From Bedellia somnulentella (taxonomy: Eukaryota; Arthropoda; Insecta; Lepidoptera; Bedelliidae): DNA of 64,000 bases. A program made the position numbers and the translations under genes. Under the pieces are notes generated by a model. The model ran no database searches. It saw nothing but the letters and a program-made list of their open reading frames with translations, and was not told the origin of the DNA. Below, piece by piece: positions 25,340 through 36,200 of this stretch (position 1 is its first letter; each line of letters opens with the position of its first letter). Location of the stretch: positions 5,146,001-5,210,000 of the forward strand of contig OY755182.1 in assembly GCA_963576735.1 (NCBI GenBank), read 5' to 3'.

Positions 25340-26337
25340 AAGTGAATTTTGTTTAGAAATTTAATATTTTTTTATCCAGATCCTAACATGTTTATAAAAC
25401 TATAAATGTAAAATAGAAATAAATCAATAATTATGAGTAACTCAGTATACGTAGCAAGAGACGCTTAATTTTAATATACAGTTATGTTGATTTGCAGTTC
25501 TTGAACTCATTAAATAACAACTTGAATTTTGCGCCAAAGTAAAACAAATGTTTACGAAATTAACTTACCTACCAATTTTCTAAAACCACACACTATTTTT
25601 CACAATTTACTTGTAGAACTAGAATGCCAACCAAATTACAACATTTACTACACGAAATGGTCTGAGGTTATGTGAAAATTCGCAAGATGGCGGTGATGTC
25701 AACACTAACGCCATTAAAATATGAGAGATCAATAGCATGGCTAATTATAGGCATGGCATATTCCTGCTGTCAGTAAAATTAATTGTTATTACCAAGAAGA
25801 TAAATTATAAATTAATGTAGATTTACTAAAGTAATTTTGATTTTGTATGCTTATTGTATTTAATCCAAATAAAAGGCATGCATTTTATTTGGTAGCAGCG
25901 CCATCTTAGTACCAAGTTATTGATCCGAGCAGCTTTATGAGCGTCTCTGTAAAATTTTATCAAAACGGCACTTTTGACGCATCATGAATAGCGGTACTTA
26001 ACTATGCGCACTATAAATTGTGTCTATTGACGAATAGATGGCTCTCCTTGCTATATACATTTTAGGAATTCTATTATTATTTTTTATTCGAAGAGATATA
26101 AGTATAATATTATTTAAGTTATGTTGGTTAAATTTCAATCGCTTGAGTGAAAAAGAGATTATTAGAAAATAGGAATTCTGAAAAAAACCGAAACCCTTTT
26201 AATGATGACTAGTATTATAAATATCACAGATTTTTTATAATTTAAACATAAAACTCTATGTTTTTTATTACCATCCAGAAAAAAATAAGATACCAAGTAT
26301 AATAATGGGATAGGTTTCTCGATGATTTCTTTACCGT
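25340..26337. other. CP190 upstream region, no other gene seen
   Basis: Contains the presumed CP190 5' UTR/promoter. The segment around 25670-25710 (CAAGATGGCGGTGATGTC) is locally GC-richer. No further coding exon or clear repeat identified. Confidence 0.4.
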
Positions 26338-26575
26338 TAACATACACACATATACTTATGACCATAAATCCCAAAAAGAGGTAGCCAAAGCTAAAAACTC
26401 CTCAGCCACATTTGGAAGTAGATAGGGGACAAGATAAAAGAAATAAAGTATTGATAGATAGATAAAACATTTATTTATTGGTGATGTTTCTCCTAACCGC
26501 ATCGTCCAAAAACCACTTAAAAAGCTCAATACCCTTAGACGCCCCTTACAACACCCGTGGGCACTACATGGCATC
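26338..26575 (-). repeat. Family-A SINE-like element (older subfamily)
   Basis: Starts with CATACACACATATACTTATG, ends ..GGGCACTACATGGC. Interrupted in the middle by a short AT-rich GATA-like stretch (26449-26478). Confidence 0.6.
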
Positions 26576-27091
26576 ATTAAATTAAATGAAAAATCTTTAT
26601 TTTGGATGGCATAATTAACTCGTTTTTTCTTAGAGATAAGGGGCCATCCATAATTTACGTCATACGAATTTTAAAGCTTTTAGACCACCATGTCACAGGT
26701 TGTCACATTTTTAGACCCCCCCCCCTCATGTAACGTCACACATTTTCAAACTTAAACATGTATTTAAAAATAATCAAAACGAAACAGTAAGTTTCATTTT
26801 TTTCCTATTTATATTTACAGGGCCGCTTTAGAAGCTATATGTTGTTGCTTGAGAGAGATTATCTCATAGCGAGAGTGTCAAATTATTAATAAACTAGTGG
26901 CCCGTCCCGGCTTAACACGGGTTGACACGTTTAATTTACACAAAACATTTCTAATCATTTCTACGTATTTGAATAATGTTATGCATTTGGCATTAATATC
27001 GGCTGTCTCTCGGGGAGTCTAATCCAAAGCCTCTAACGCCTTTATATGAATCTGTCTTTTTAATTTTATTTGTCCTATTTTTTGTGGTTTG

Positions 27092-27262
27092 ACGGTCGTC
27101 GTAGCTCAATCGGAAGATCATTAGACTACGAAGCGGGCGGCCCTGGGTTCGATTCCCGGTTGGGGTAGACAGTAATATAATGAATATCGATGTTTCTTCC
27201 GGGTCTGGATGTATGTGGGTGGCTTTGTAGGTTTCGAGACCTACCTAAACATAGGATAAAAA
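27092..27262 (+). repeat. tRNA-headed SINE (second family, D)
   Basis: tRNA-like head with box-A-like GTCGTAGCTCAATCGGAAGA and box-B-like GGGTTCGATTCCC, then a body with GATGTTTCTTCCGGGTCTGG. It does not fold as a tRNA (no matching acceptor stem), so it is a SINE rather than a tRNA gene. Confidence 0.65.
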
Positions 27263-27407
27263 TCATACCTAGTTACTACCGAAGTATACTATCACTTCTA
27301 ACCCAACTTATTTTAAGTAAAAGCAATGTTTAGATAGTTTAAAAAAAAGTTGCATGCAGTACTTATGGAATCATATATAAGCATAATATTGAAAACTCAA
27401 TTATTTA

Positions 27408-27632
27408 TTGCTGTGTAGTGTCGGCTTAGAATAGCACTACCCCATTTCTTCCGGTGGGTGTGCGTATGAGGCGACTAACGGTATTGCGGTTGTTTAAGGG
27501 ATTTTTGGGCGATGCGGTTGGAGACCCATCATCAACATTTTACCATCTTCGGAATTTCTAATCCTTAGCTCTGGCTACCCCTTCTGGGGATTTATAGCCG
27601 TGAGTATATGTATGTATGTATGTAATTATGTG
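27408..27632 (+). repeat. Family-A SINE-like element
   Basis: From GCTGTGTAGTGTCGGC to GCCGTGAGTATATGTATG with a short internal deletion before GGAATTTCTAATCC. Younger subfamily. Confidence 0.75.
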
Positions 27633-28380
27633 TATAACGTATATTTATTAAACTTTGGTGGGTCAGCAAGATCTTTTTTATTTAAGATAGTTCTGAAAAT
27701 AACACTATATTTTAGAGACAAAAATATTCAAAAGTGAACACGATTGATGTTCCGTCTCCCTCCCTCCGAAGGAGGGCGGCGGCGCGACAACAACGTAGCG
27801 CTTTTTTTTTTTAAATTTAAACTATAAGTTCAAGTCTGATGTTGTAAAGAGCAAAAATCATCTACATTAAATACTCGTATTTACAAAATCACTTAAATTG
27901 ATAAGGACTTATATTAGGTTAAAAATTAGGCATCTTTTTGTAGAAAAACTGGAATATAAACCTAAATTGTGACTTACTTAAAGAAGATAGACATATGCCC
28001 TTGCAGTTTTTTTTGTAGATATTGACGTCTTCTTTTATATTGCAGAACATTTTTTTCTTCTATCTTTTAAAGTTTTTGCAGTGTCTGCAGTTATAGATAA
28101 TAAAAAAATACACCTTTTGTTACATTTTTCAAATTTACGTACGGAACTCTGAACTCAATCAAATTTGAATATAGCCTATGTTACTTCTGAAGAATGTAGA
28201 TTTCTATTTGTCTTTCTCTTTATTATTATATTTTCTTTATATTTCTTTTTATAATATTAGCATAGATATAGATCGGGTTCGAAAATATTTCTAATTTTTT
28301 ATTCACGTACTTTCGTGTTTTGGTATTTTAAATTTTAACGTGTTACGTTACAAGGCTTTTGACCCCCCAGCCCCTTCTCA
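27633..28380. other. AT-rich stretch, no gene seen
   Basis: Probably interior of the surrounding DNA transposon. One GC-rich spot at 27760-27800 (CTCCCTCCCTCCGAAGGAGG) forms a short palindrome. No coding signal. Confidence 0.35.
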
Positions 28381-28507
28381 AATATGTCATTACGGTGAAA
28401 CCCTCCCCCCCCATTAACGCGTGACGTAATTTATGGATAGCCTTTAAACCTTTTTATGGAAAATAATTGTAATAGATCAGAAGTGTTTAATTTTTAATAC
28501 TTACTCA

Positions 28508-28727
28508 TACACATGCCATTATTTATCATTGGGGTAGGCAGAGACTATCAATCTCCTCTTTGTACGACCCTGGTAAACCTCTCTGAAGCTAGAGAGCTTC
28601 CTTTACATTCATCAATCTTTCCGTACAGCCCCTTTTATTCTTCATTCTTTGGACGCTTGCCTTTTTGAGCACGCTCTCTATTTGGTTCTAACGTTTCCTC
28701 CGAGGTCGTCCTCAACTAACATTACTT
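28508..28727 (-). repeat. RTE-like LINE 3' end
   Basis: The complement contains the end of the LINE reading frame (degenerate AREL..., with GAATAAAAGGGG and GTCGTACAAAG phrases) and the 3' TACCCCAATG tail. Same family as 57.4 kb but diverged; the upstream CCGAGGTCGTCCTC segment is also shared. Confidence 0.6.
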
Positions 28728-28737
28728 TCCACCAATC

Positions 28738-29019
28738 AATGCGGTTGGAGACCCATCACCAATAACCTTTATTTAACTATCTTTTCCCCACTCAACTTCC
28801 AAAAGTGGCGCTGGAGGAGTAGCCAAAGCTTCAGAATAAGATATTCCGCAGTTACATTTGGAAGTTGATATGGGACAAGATGGTAGAAATAAAGTATCGT
28901 TGGTGATGGGCCCCAACCACTTCGCCAAAAAACCACTTTAAAACCCCATACCCTTAGTCACCTCTTACGACACACATGGGTAGAAAGGGGTAGTGACATT
29001 CTAAGCCGGCACTACACAG
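28738..29019. repeat. Two family-A pieces in opposite orientation
   Basis: 28738-28806 reads plus-strand family A (TGCGGTTGGAGACCCATCAC ... CAAAAGTGGC), and 28807-29019 reads minus-strand family A ending CACTACACAGC. Either two insertions or an internal inversion. Confidence 0.55.
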
Positions 29020-29189
29020 CTTGAAAAATATGCCCAGAGCGACACTCATAACATAAAGTGCTGTTTGGCTCGGCATTGTATCTCTATTCCATTCATCAGA
29101 CAAATACCTGACAATAATAATATATCATTAAATTTAGTCAAAAGGTGTTTTATTATGCATTAAGCATTTCAAATACTCATCATAAAACT

Positions 29190-29640
29190 ATTTGGTTATT
29201 AAAATAGGAAATCTGAACAGAATTTTGCGTTTTGTATTTAAATGTTTTTTTAAGACTATTTATTATATCTTTGCCACTGCATCTCTTTACATCATGCTTT
29301 TTCTGGTACACCCAACATTCGCTGCCATACATAAGCGTGGGAACAAGAATAGCATCAGGCACAACCGTCCGGCTTACTTCCCATGGAACGTTTGATCACC
29401 ACTTTTTACGACCCGGGCAGAACTCTCTAGTTTGATTTACATCCATCAAATTTTATACATGCCTTCTACTCTACATACTTCGGCCGACTGATTTTTGGAG
29501 CACACTCTCTATTTGATTGAAATATGGCTTTCGTGATCGTCCGCTCTTTTACCACAATTCACTATCATAGAATAGGGTGGATGCCCTTTCTATGTGCCCA
29601 AACCAGCTTCACCTTTTGATTATTATTTCTTTTCTACATT
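29190..29640 (-). pseudogene. RTE-like LINE fragments, order rearranged
   Basis: The complement shows WFGH-region-like sequence near 29620 and the terminal ...TREFCPG-like segment at 29400-29500. Then, downstream of these, comes DAILVPTLMYGSECWVYQKK (29270-29390), which should precede both. So at least two broken copies lie in tandem, or one is rearranged. No intact frame. Confidence 0.6.
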
Positions 29641-29919
29641 ATATTTTTTAACCCACAACTTTCACGATCACATTATTTACCACTCGATCACTTATTTATC
29701 TTTATCTCTAGTACATTCACTCTGCTTTCATGCTTCTTCTGCCACACTTAACAATTCGATGCCAAATGCGTAAGCTTTTTAAGACGCCTATTGACCAGTC
29801 ATTACACTATTCATTGCTCCATTCACCGCATTTCCCTTTTGTAAGTACAAAAAGAGTGAAAAAATTTTCTTAAAAGTCACTTGACTTTTAAGAAAATTTT
29901 GATAATAATTTAATGTAAT

Positions 29920-30080
29920 ATGGGGAATGAGGGTGAACGTGGAAAAAACCAAAACCATGGTTTTTGGTAGAGAAGAAACAGTGACATATTGTGTGATTGA
30001 AATTGATGGTACGAAAGAGGAAAAAGTCAAGGAGTTTTTATATCTCGGAAGTTCTGTCTTCCGTTTACTCGGGATGGAAA
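29920..30080 (+). pseudogene. LINE reverse-transcriptase fragment
   Basis: Plus-strand reading gives RVNVEKTKTMVFGREE and KEEKVKEFLYLGS, the (L/R)VNVxKTKxMVF and VKEFVYLGS motifs of RTE-like reverse transcriptases (thumb region). Opposite orientation to the neighbouring LINE pieces, with a 20-bp palindrome just before it (AAAAGTCACTTGACTTTT). No complete frame. Confidence 0.65.
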
Positions 30081-30228
30081 ATATGATAAAATCAAATTGA
30101 AATTCTTTATTACATCCACATAATTTGCATGACATAAAGTACATTATTTACAAGGGCCTGGCAAAAAACCTCGTTTCTAAATCTACTACCATAATTTACC
30201 AATATTAATAATTGAATTGAGGATATAC

Positions 30229-30470
30229 ATTTACTCACGGCTATAAATCCCTTGAAGGGGTAGCAAAAGCGAGGGAATTAGAAATTACTCGGTGACTTTT
30301 CGTGGTGAAGTTGCGTGGGGAAGAGATGATGGTGAAATAAAGGTTGTTGGTGATGGGTCTCTAACTGCATCGCACAAAAATCCCTTAAAAGCCTAACTAC
30401 CGTTAGTCGCCTCTTACGTACACCCATCGGAAGAAATGGTATAGTGCTATTCTAAGCCGACGCTACACAG
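30229..30470 (-). repeat. Family-A SINE-like element
   Basis: ACTCACGGCTATAAATCCC at the left, GCCGACGCTACACAGC at the right; younger subfamily (TTACGTACACCCATCGG). Confidence 0.75.
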
Positions 30471-30561
30471 CTAAATACGTAATACGAAAAACATTAAAGT
30501 TAAAATGGAAAATATATATTCACCATTAATTTAAATTCAAAATAATTAACTAATAATTCAT

Positions 30562-30729
30562 AAGTGACATTGGCAGGAGGCTCCGCGAAAATGGCCATGA
30601 TGCCCGTGCTGGTGCTTTCTTGAGTCAAAGACTCTCGGTGGCGATCCAGCGGGGTAATGCGGCGGGCCGGGCATCATGGGTGCTCTTGCGTATGGCTTAT
30701 TCCACTTTTCCCCGTTGACAATCCCCGTC
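30562..30729 (+). pseudogene. Coding-like fragment, probably transposable-element ORF tail
   Basis: A GC-rich patch in AT-rich surroundings, open on both strands. The plus-strand frame gives DIGRRLRENGHDARAGAFL, then SQRLSVAIQRGNAA. I associate the QRxSxAIQRGNAA tail with ORFs of insect mobile elements, from memory and without certainty. The minus-strand frame (PMMPGPPHYPAGSPP) looks less natural. No start or splice context. Confidence 0.35.
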
Positions 30730-30743
30730 AACGGGGAAAAGTG
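30703..30743. other. Perfect hairpin, 17-bp arms
   Basis: CACTTTTCCCCGTTGAC (30703-30719), a 7-base spacer AATCCCC, and the exact complement GTCAACGGGGAAAAGTG (30727-30743). Confidence 0.7.
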
Positions 30744-30785
30744 AACTTTTTGTTCACAAATCCCCGTTAACACAAATTGGAGCGT

Positions 30786-30829
30786 GTAATGGGGATTAGT
30801 GAACTAAAAAGTTCATTAATCCCCATTAC
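30786..30829. other. Hairpin, 20-bp arms
   Basis: GTAATGGGGATTAGTGAACT and, after AAAA, its complement with one mismatch (30810-30829). It shares the GGGGATT core with the hairpin 45 bases upstream; the pair may be the end of one foldback element. Confidence 0.65.
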
Positions 30830-30839
30830 GTTAAAAATA

Positions 30840-31715
30840 AAATAATCATGTAAGAATCAGGTACCTTCTATTTATTATTGGATAAGAACTCACTTATTGA
30901 TTATTGTTATAATCAAATTAAATAAAATTTAAGCTTGATTACAACACCATTTATACTAAAATCAAAATTTTACTATTATTTACGTTTCTTCGATAATGAT
31001 AGAGCTGTTAATAACGTGCGTGGCTATTAGTAGATATTTAACTCATTTATTAAAGTTTACTGTTTTAGACATGTAGTTACTATTTAACTGTTTGTGTATT
31101 TTGAAATAAAATGATGTGTTTTTTTATGTGAATGATATTTATTTATAAGTTTCCGTTAATATTATATATATTGTAATAAGTTTGGAAATAATGCTACTAT
31201 GTTATGCTATAAAATAAAGTAATTTGTTGACAATTTTTAGCACAGTTTTAATTCTAACATTCACCAAATTAATTACTAATAACTAAACTTATATTAAAAC
31301 TTCTGGTAATTATTTAAACCAATACATGGGGTATCGTCAAATAGAGTAGAGATTTTGAATTTGAAATGCTAGGTGGATGAAATGGGGTTGTGAATTTCGT
31401 ATGTCATTTTTATAATTGTTATTTTAGAAATTAGAAAACTGTTACACATGTTTTGAGTTAAAAATTTAATTATTTAAGTAGGGGAAAGAAACAAAATGTA
31501 TCTCTAAAGGGGTAAAATAGGGGAGTAAGATTTGTGTGAACATTTTTTCATTCGTTAACCTAAAAACTTGAAATACCTACATATCTGAACCTTAAATAAT
31601 ATTTAAAAAAACCCTCCCTAAGGGGTAAGGGGTATGAAGCTTATATACAGAAGTATGAAAATTTTGTATTTATGTTTTGGACAGTTTAAAATAAAAGTGC
31701 GAACCTTTATCTGCG
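30840..31715. other. AT-rich, no gene seen
   Basis: Very AT-rich intergenic stretch with one mixed-composition part (31330-31630) containing repeated AAAGGGGTAA-like phrases at 31496, 31507 and 31620. No gene recognised. Confidence 0.35.
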
Positions 31716-31987
31716 ATCTCCAGGTTGGCCCATTTTTCCCCTCTCAACTTGACAAAGTGGCTGAGAGGCTTTCAATTCCGTTCATCAATAGCCGCACGTA
31801 TCGTATCAATATGATCCATAAGAAAGAACATGGTAACTAAAAAACAAGTGTTTAACTTAAAAATGAAAACCATTGGCATAGAGCTTATCGAAAAACAGTC
31901 GACACCAGTCAACAAGAAATCTTTTGATTGTAGGTGCAACCCTTCATCACAAACCAACAAAGAGAGTAAAGTTGTTGTTGCAAAGTT

Positions 31988-32293
31988 AAGAGCTTATTCC
32001 ATTTGTCTGAATTCAGACGTCTGAAAGCGCGTGCGTTAAGCTGGCGTACCATGAAGCTGTATCGAGCTGGTTACTATGTCAAAAAACTCTGCCTAAATAG
32101 TGAAAACGTACACAGTGAAAATGGTGTTTATTTCCTTAACTAAAGAGGCACTATTTTTTTAGTTTTACACTAATTAGGCACTATTTAGGCAGAGTTTTTT
32201 GACATAGTAACCAGCTCGATACAGCTTCATGTTACGCCAGCTTAACGCACGCGCTTTCAGACGTCTGAATTCAGACAAATGGAATAAGCTCTT
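31988..32293. repeat. 306-bp foldback MITE with ~110-bp arms
   Basis: Almost the whole element is a palindrome: left arm AGAGCTTATTCCATTTGTC ... AACTCTGCCTAAATAGTG, right arm its complement, spacer about 60 bases. Bordered by TTA on both sides. Same terminus as the larger element at 18.68-19.92 kb; Harbinger-like by its 3-bp target. Confidence 0.8.
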
Positions 32294-32299
32294 TACCTA

Positions 32300-32396
32300 G
32301 ACGGTGATCACTCGACTTTCAAAATTGGTTAAGGAATTTCTTATTCTGAAACTTTGGAACCCCTTTTCAGGGATTTATAACGGTAGAGGTGTATGT
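32300..32396 (+). repeat. Family-A 3' fragment
   Basis: CAAAATTGGTTAAGGAATTTC ... TTCAGGGATTTATAACGGTA and a decayed GTATGTAGG tail. Confidence 0.45.
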
Positions 32397-32539
32397 AGGT
32401 TGGTAGGAAAATGTATTTTATTTACATTTCTTCACATATCGAACACCTTGTGAAGCTAATGGTTAAGTCAATTTATATTTAATTTAATAAACCTTGCATC
32501 TTTTTTTTAACCTTAATAAAAATATTTCATTTGCCTTCT

Positions 32540-33056
32540 TCTATGAACACATGGCAAAGTTGTATTTTGTCATGTGACAGTGTATTCGTACAAAACGCCT
32601 ACGCCTACCCCCTATCACGTGAGTACACTGTCCAAGCAAAACGTGGGTACTCTGAACACCAGGTGACAAAGTCACGTGATGTTTTGTTTGTTTTGTTCTT
32701 TTTTGTTAAAATCCTTTATGTGTAAAGAATAAATAAAGGAAAAAAAAATCCGACACAGGCGGGAATCGAACCCGCGACCTCGGGTATACGCCCCAACGCT
32801 CTGCCTTCTCTGGGTTCGATTCCCGCCTGTGTCGAAATTTTTCTTTCCTTTATTTATTAGTAATATTCCCCACATGAGGTTTTCATTAACAAAATGATTT
32901 AAATCTTTTATGTAAATTGTGTTTCTGTAAGTTAAATTTATTGATATGAGGCGGCAACAAATAAAAACCTTTCTTTTCTTTTTTTTCCTTTTTTATGTTC
33001 GGAAGTATAAGTCCGCTGCCAACACCTTCGGGGATATATGGCGTGAACATTTGAGT
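32540..33056 (+). repeat. tRNA-headed SINE (family B) split by an insertion
   Basis: The 5' part 32540-32683 (GTCATGTGACAGTGTATTCG ... GTCACGTGATGTT) and the 3' part 32996-33056 (CCTTCGGGGATATATGGCGTGAAC) together make one family-B copy. They are separated by a 310-bp tRNA-like element that duplicated ATGTT. Confidence 0.65.
32684..32995. repeat. Inserted element with two inverted tRNA-like ends
   Basis: Bounded by ATGTT direct repeats. Contains the inverted pair TCCGACACAGGCGGGAATCG (32749-32768) and CGATTCCCGCCTGTGTCGAA (32817-32836), part of arms of about 42 bp that include box-B-like GGGTTCGATTCCC, so two tRNA-derived 3' halves face each other across a 38-bp gap. Further plus-strand body with TTTATTTATTAGTAATA and GATGAGGTTTTCAT; a related fragment lies at 4.25 kb. 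Confidence 0.55.
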
Positions 33057-33354
33057 TTTGACCTTCTATGATGATGTTTGAGCCAGTAACCTTTTCCTTT
33101 CAAAGAATTCAGTGAGTTCGACCACGGCTCTGCTAATAACTCAGATTCACAAATTTTCAGTCAGGACTGTAACTGTAATGCAAGGCTCTGCTTGTTAATA
33201 AGCTTGAAAAAAGATTGTTGGTTTGATTAACTTAAATGGTTTTCTATATTAAACAAATTTGGACAATTTAAAGATTTCGGATTGTAAGGACTCGAATTCT
33301 ACGACCTCCGGTTATGCTATTTTGCATTTAGTAATATCAACCGTGTAACCGTAA

Positions 33355-33602
33355 GGCCGTGTGGTGTCGGCTTAGAATAGCACTACCCCATTTCTTCCGG
33401 TGGGTGTACGTAAGAGGCTACTAACGGTATTGGGGCTTCTAAGGGATTTTTGGGCGATGTGGTTGGATACCCATCACCAATAACCCTTATTTTACCATCT
33501 TTTCCCCACTCAACTTTCCAAAAGTGGCTGAGAAATTTCAAATTCCTTAGCTCTGGCTACCCCTTCTAGGGATTTATAGCCGTGAGTATATGTATGTATG
33601 TT
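33355..33602 (+). repeat. Family-A SINE-like element, full length
   Basis: GCCGTGTGGTGTCGGC to GCCGTGAGTATATGTATGTATG; younger subfamily (GGTGGGTGTACGTAAGAGG). Confidence 0.75.
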
Positions 33603-33763
33603 ATATCAAGTCTTGTTTCGGCTAGTTGTCATATATTTTAATATAACTCACCAACGTATATTATTCAACTAACCCAAACTAAAATATAAACAGTACATCA
33701 AGTGCCAGGAGTGGCTTAAATTTAACTGCGATATGATATTGATAAACTCCGGAACATAATCTG

Positions 33764-33997
33764 TTGACCACTAGTGTTCTTGAGATTTTATTAAAGAAGC
33801 CACAATCCTCAAGATGCCAGCTGATTTGCTGGGCGGCAAATCGGCACGCCCTGCGCCAGACACGCCCCGCGTTTGGGCGGGAAACAGCCAGTCTTCGTTC
33901 CACCGTGCAGCTGACTGCACTCGCGTTTGACAGTTTGACAGTCGTGGCGGGGAAACGACGATAACTTTGTTTTTTTTTCGGATTGGAGGGAAAGAAG
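33764..33997 (+). promoter_or_regulatory. GC-rich candidate promoter and non-coding first exon
   Basis: A sharp GC-rich island (33820-33960; e.g. CACGCCCCGCGTTTGGGCGG) in unique sequence. It ends GGAGGGAAAGAAG|GTAAGC, a near-consensus splice donor at 33998. No long frame. I suggest it is the promoter and 5' UTR exon of a plus-strand gene, most simply the one whose coding exon begins at 59902. This link is inference; no splice evidence is available. Confidence 0.35.
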
Positions 33998-34009
33998 GTA
34001 AGCTAATGT

Positions 34010-34800
34010 ACACTTTTTTATTTTATTGTTTGGTTATTAAATGTATTATTTTATTTTAAGATTGAAGTAGGAGCTTTTATTTTTTTAGGTTTATTTATGT
34101 TTTAAGTGATGTACTTAATACTATTTTTATGGATCTCACGCGTTTTCAAAAATGGTACATATTACACAAGGCTGATTTGCTGATTAGCTATCGGTGTTAC
34201 ATAAATTATGGTTAATTATAAAATCTGAATAATATAAAACAATTGGAAATGCCACTAACCAGTAAGTTAATAAATCCTACGTAAATATAGACAAAGTATT
34301 ACGTTAGTTATTATTTGTCGCCGTATCGTGTACTGTTAACCCTACCCCACTGCTCTGCTTAAGTTTAATTAATGGATTTTGGTTCTTTGACCTTTTTACT
34401 ATCAAAAGTGATTTCGTGACCACAAATTCTTAACTCTAGTTTTAGCAAAAACATATTTTTAAGCGGGTAATAAACTGCGAAATATTACCACAGACTGAGA
34501 TTACATAGCCGGTCGAGCGGTGAATTAGCGAAGGCGATTTATTATATTAGTTTTCACCCACCCTTTGTACAGGTTAAATGAAAAGAGAAGGTACATTATA
34601 AAGGCAAAAATTATCTTTAATTACATTGAGTCGTAATTTTATGAAAGAATAAAACTAGATTGTTTATATAAAAATAAAGGTAAAACTTTAAAAAAATACT
34701 TTCCCCATTAGAAAGTTATTTAACTTGTGAGTGCCAAGGTATATTTACCTAAGGTAATGTCTCAAATATTTGAATGTGATGGCTTAAAACAACAGTAAAT
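34010..34800. other. Unique AT-rich sequence, no gene seen
   Basis: No repeat or coding signal. If the donor at 33997 is real this is the start of a long intron. Confidence 0.35.
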
Positions 34801-34805
34801 TTTTT

Positions 34806-35064
34806 GCTGTGCTGTGTAGTGTCAGCTTAGATTAGCACTACCCCATTTCTTCCGGTGGGTGTACATAAGAGGCGACCAACGGTATTGGGGCTTTTAAGGG
34901 AGTATTGGGCGATGCGGTTGGAGACCCATCACCAAAAACCTTTATTTCACCATCTTTTCCCCACTCAAATTCCAAAAGCGGCTGAGGAATTTCTAATTTC
35001 CTAGCTCTGGCTACCCCTTCATGGGATTTATAGCCGTGAGTATATGTATGTATGTATGTATTTA
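34806..35064 (+). repeat. Family-A SINE-like element, full length
   Basis: GCTGTGTAGTGTCAGC to GCCGTGAGTATATGTATG and a five-unit TATG tail; younger subfamily. Confidence 0.75.
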
Positions 35065-35069
35065 CCAAA

Positions 35070-36000
35070 CATAGTTTTGTGACGTTTTCATAAATAAAGC
35101 TTCACAACCCTTAGTGCGCGAGGCCGACTCTCATTTGACCAGTTTTTAATATATATCTCCTAGTATAGTATTATATTATCTGTGAAATATCTCAAAATAC
35201 TAAATCAAATATGATTCAAGTTAATTGTGACCGCCGCGCCCATCAATGCCGAGGAGTTACTGGAATATTCATAACAATTAATTTTTTTATAATTAAAAAC
35301 CTTTTTGTGGGTATCTGACAAATAAAACAAATCGGCCTTGTAGTCTCAAACAAATTGAAAAACATGATTTAACAGCAGTCTAGTTTTCATTTATCCTTTA
35401 CATAATTAAAACCGCTGTACAGGTACTGCAAAAGGCAAATTTTTTACATATGAAAAAAGAGACCGACGAACCTTCATAGTCCATAATCCTTAATATAGTT
35501 TTTAGGATTCCAGCGACAAAACCGTAAACAGTGTTTTTTTTATTTTATTTATCCTATCACTTGTTTCCCTATCAAATAACAATTCGGATGTTCGTTAGTA
35601 TAAGGTGGCTGAAGTTTGACGATCCGATCGGAAATGAATCGAAATAATCAAATACTTAATTTTAATTATCAAATACTTAATCCTTATAACCAAATATTCC
35701 TGTAATTATGAATTTAAACAAATCGAGGTGCCAGCAGACTATAATCCTAACTCAATGGTACACTAGGCAAAACGTTAGTACTCCGAACCTTAGCCCCCAT
35801 TTTTAAAGCCATGTGTGAGTATGTAATATGTCACACTATTTATGGCAAATCACTATTATTTTTCTGAACAATTTATATGTATCAAGACAGTCAAAAACAC
35901 ACGTATATGCCTACGCTCAAACAAAAGGGCACTTATACTTTTATACAATAATTTCAATATTTCGTACTTGTACTTTGAAACATAGTAGTGCTTCGTAATT
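35070..36000. other. AT-rich stretch, no gene seen
   Basis: No coding exon or clear repeat. A short direct repeat AATCAAATACTTAATT recurs at 35646 and 35667. Confidence 0.35.
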
Positions 36001-36003
36001 TTA

Positions 36004-36200
36004 TACATACATACATACATATACTCACGGCTATAAATTCCTTAACGGGGTAGCCAGAGCTTTGGAATGAGAAATTCCTCAGCCACTTTTGGAAGTTTAT
36101 TGGGGAAAAGATGGTAATAATAAATGTTTTTGGTGACGGGTCTCCATCCACATCGCCCAAAAATCACTTAAAAAGCCTCTATACCCTTACTCACTATTAT
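36004..36200 (-). repeat. Family-A SINE-like element, 5'-truncated
   Basis: Long tail complement (ACATACATACATACATATAC) and body to ATACCCTTACTCAC. The distal 5' end (CACTACACAGC) is missing, a normal truncation for reverse-transcribed insertions. Confidence 0.7.

Larger units (their letters stand above)
26638..28447. mobile_element. Diverged DNA transposon with CCATCCATAA termini
   Basis: Left end AAGGGGCCATCCATAATTTA and, inverted at the right, TAAATTATGGATAGCCTTT-type sequence (28424-28447) agree at about 21 of 25 positions. Both ends adjoin C-runs (26713-26728; 28403-28411). A tRNA-like SINE (27.1 kb) and a family-A copy (27.4 kb) lie inside and are presumably later insertions. No transposase recognised. 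Confidence 0.5.

Noticed and set aside
30558..30773. Minus-strand ORF PPHYPAGSPPRVFDSRKHQH as an exon
   Set aside because: The plus-strand reading resembles a transposable-element tail, and no clean acceptor exists on the minus strand.
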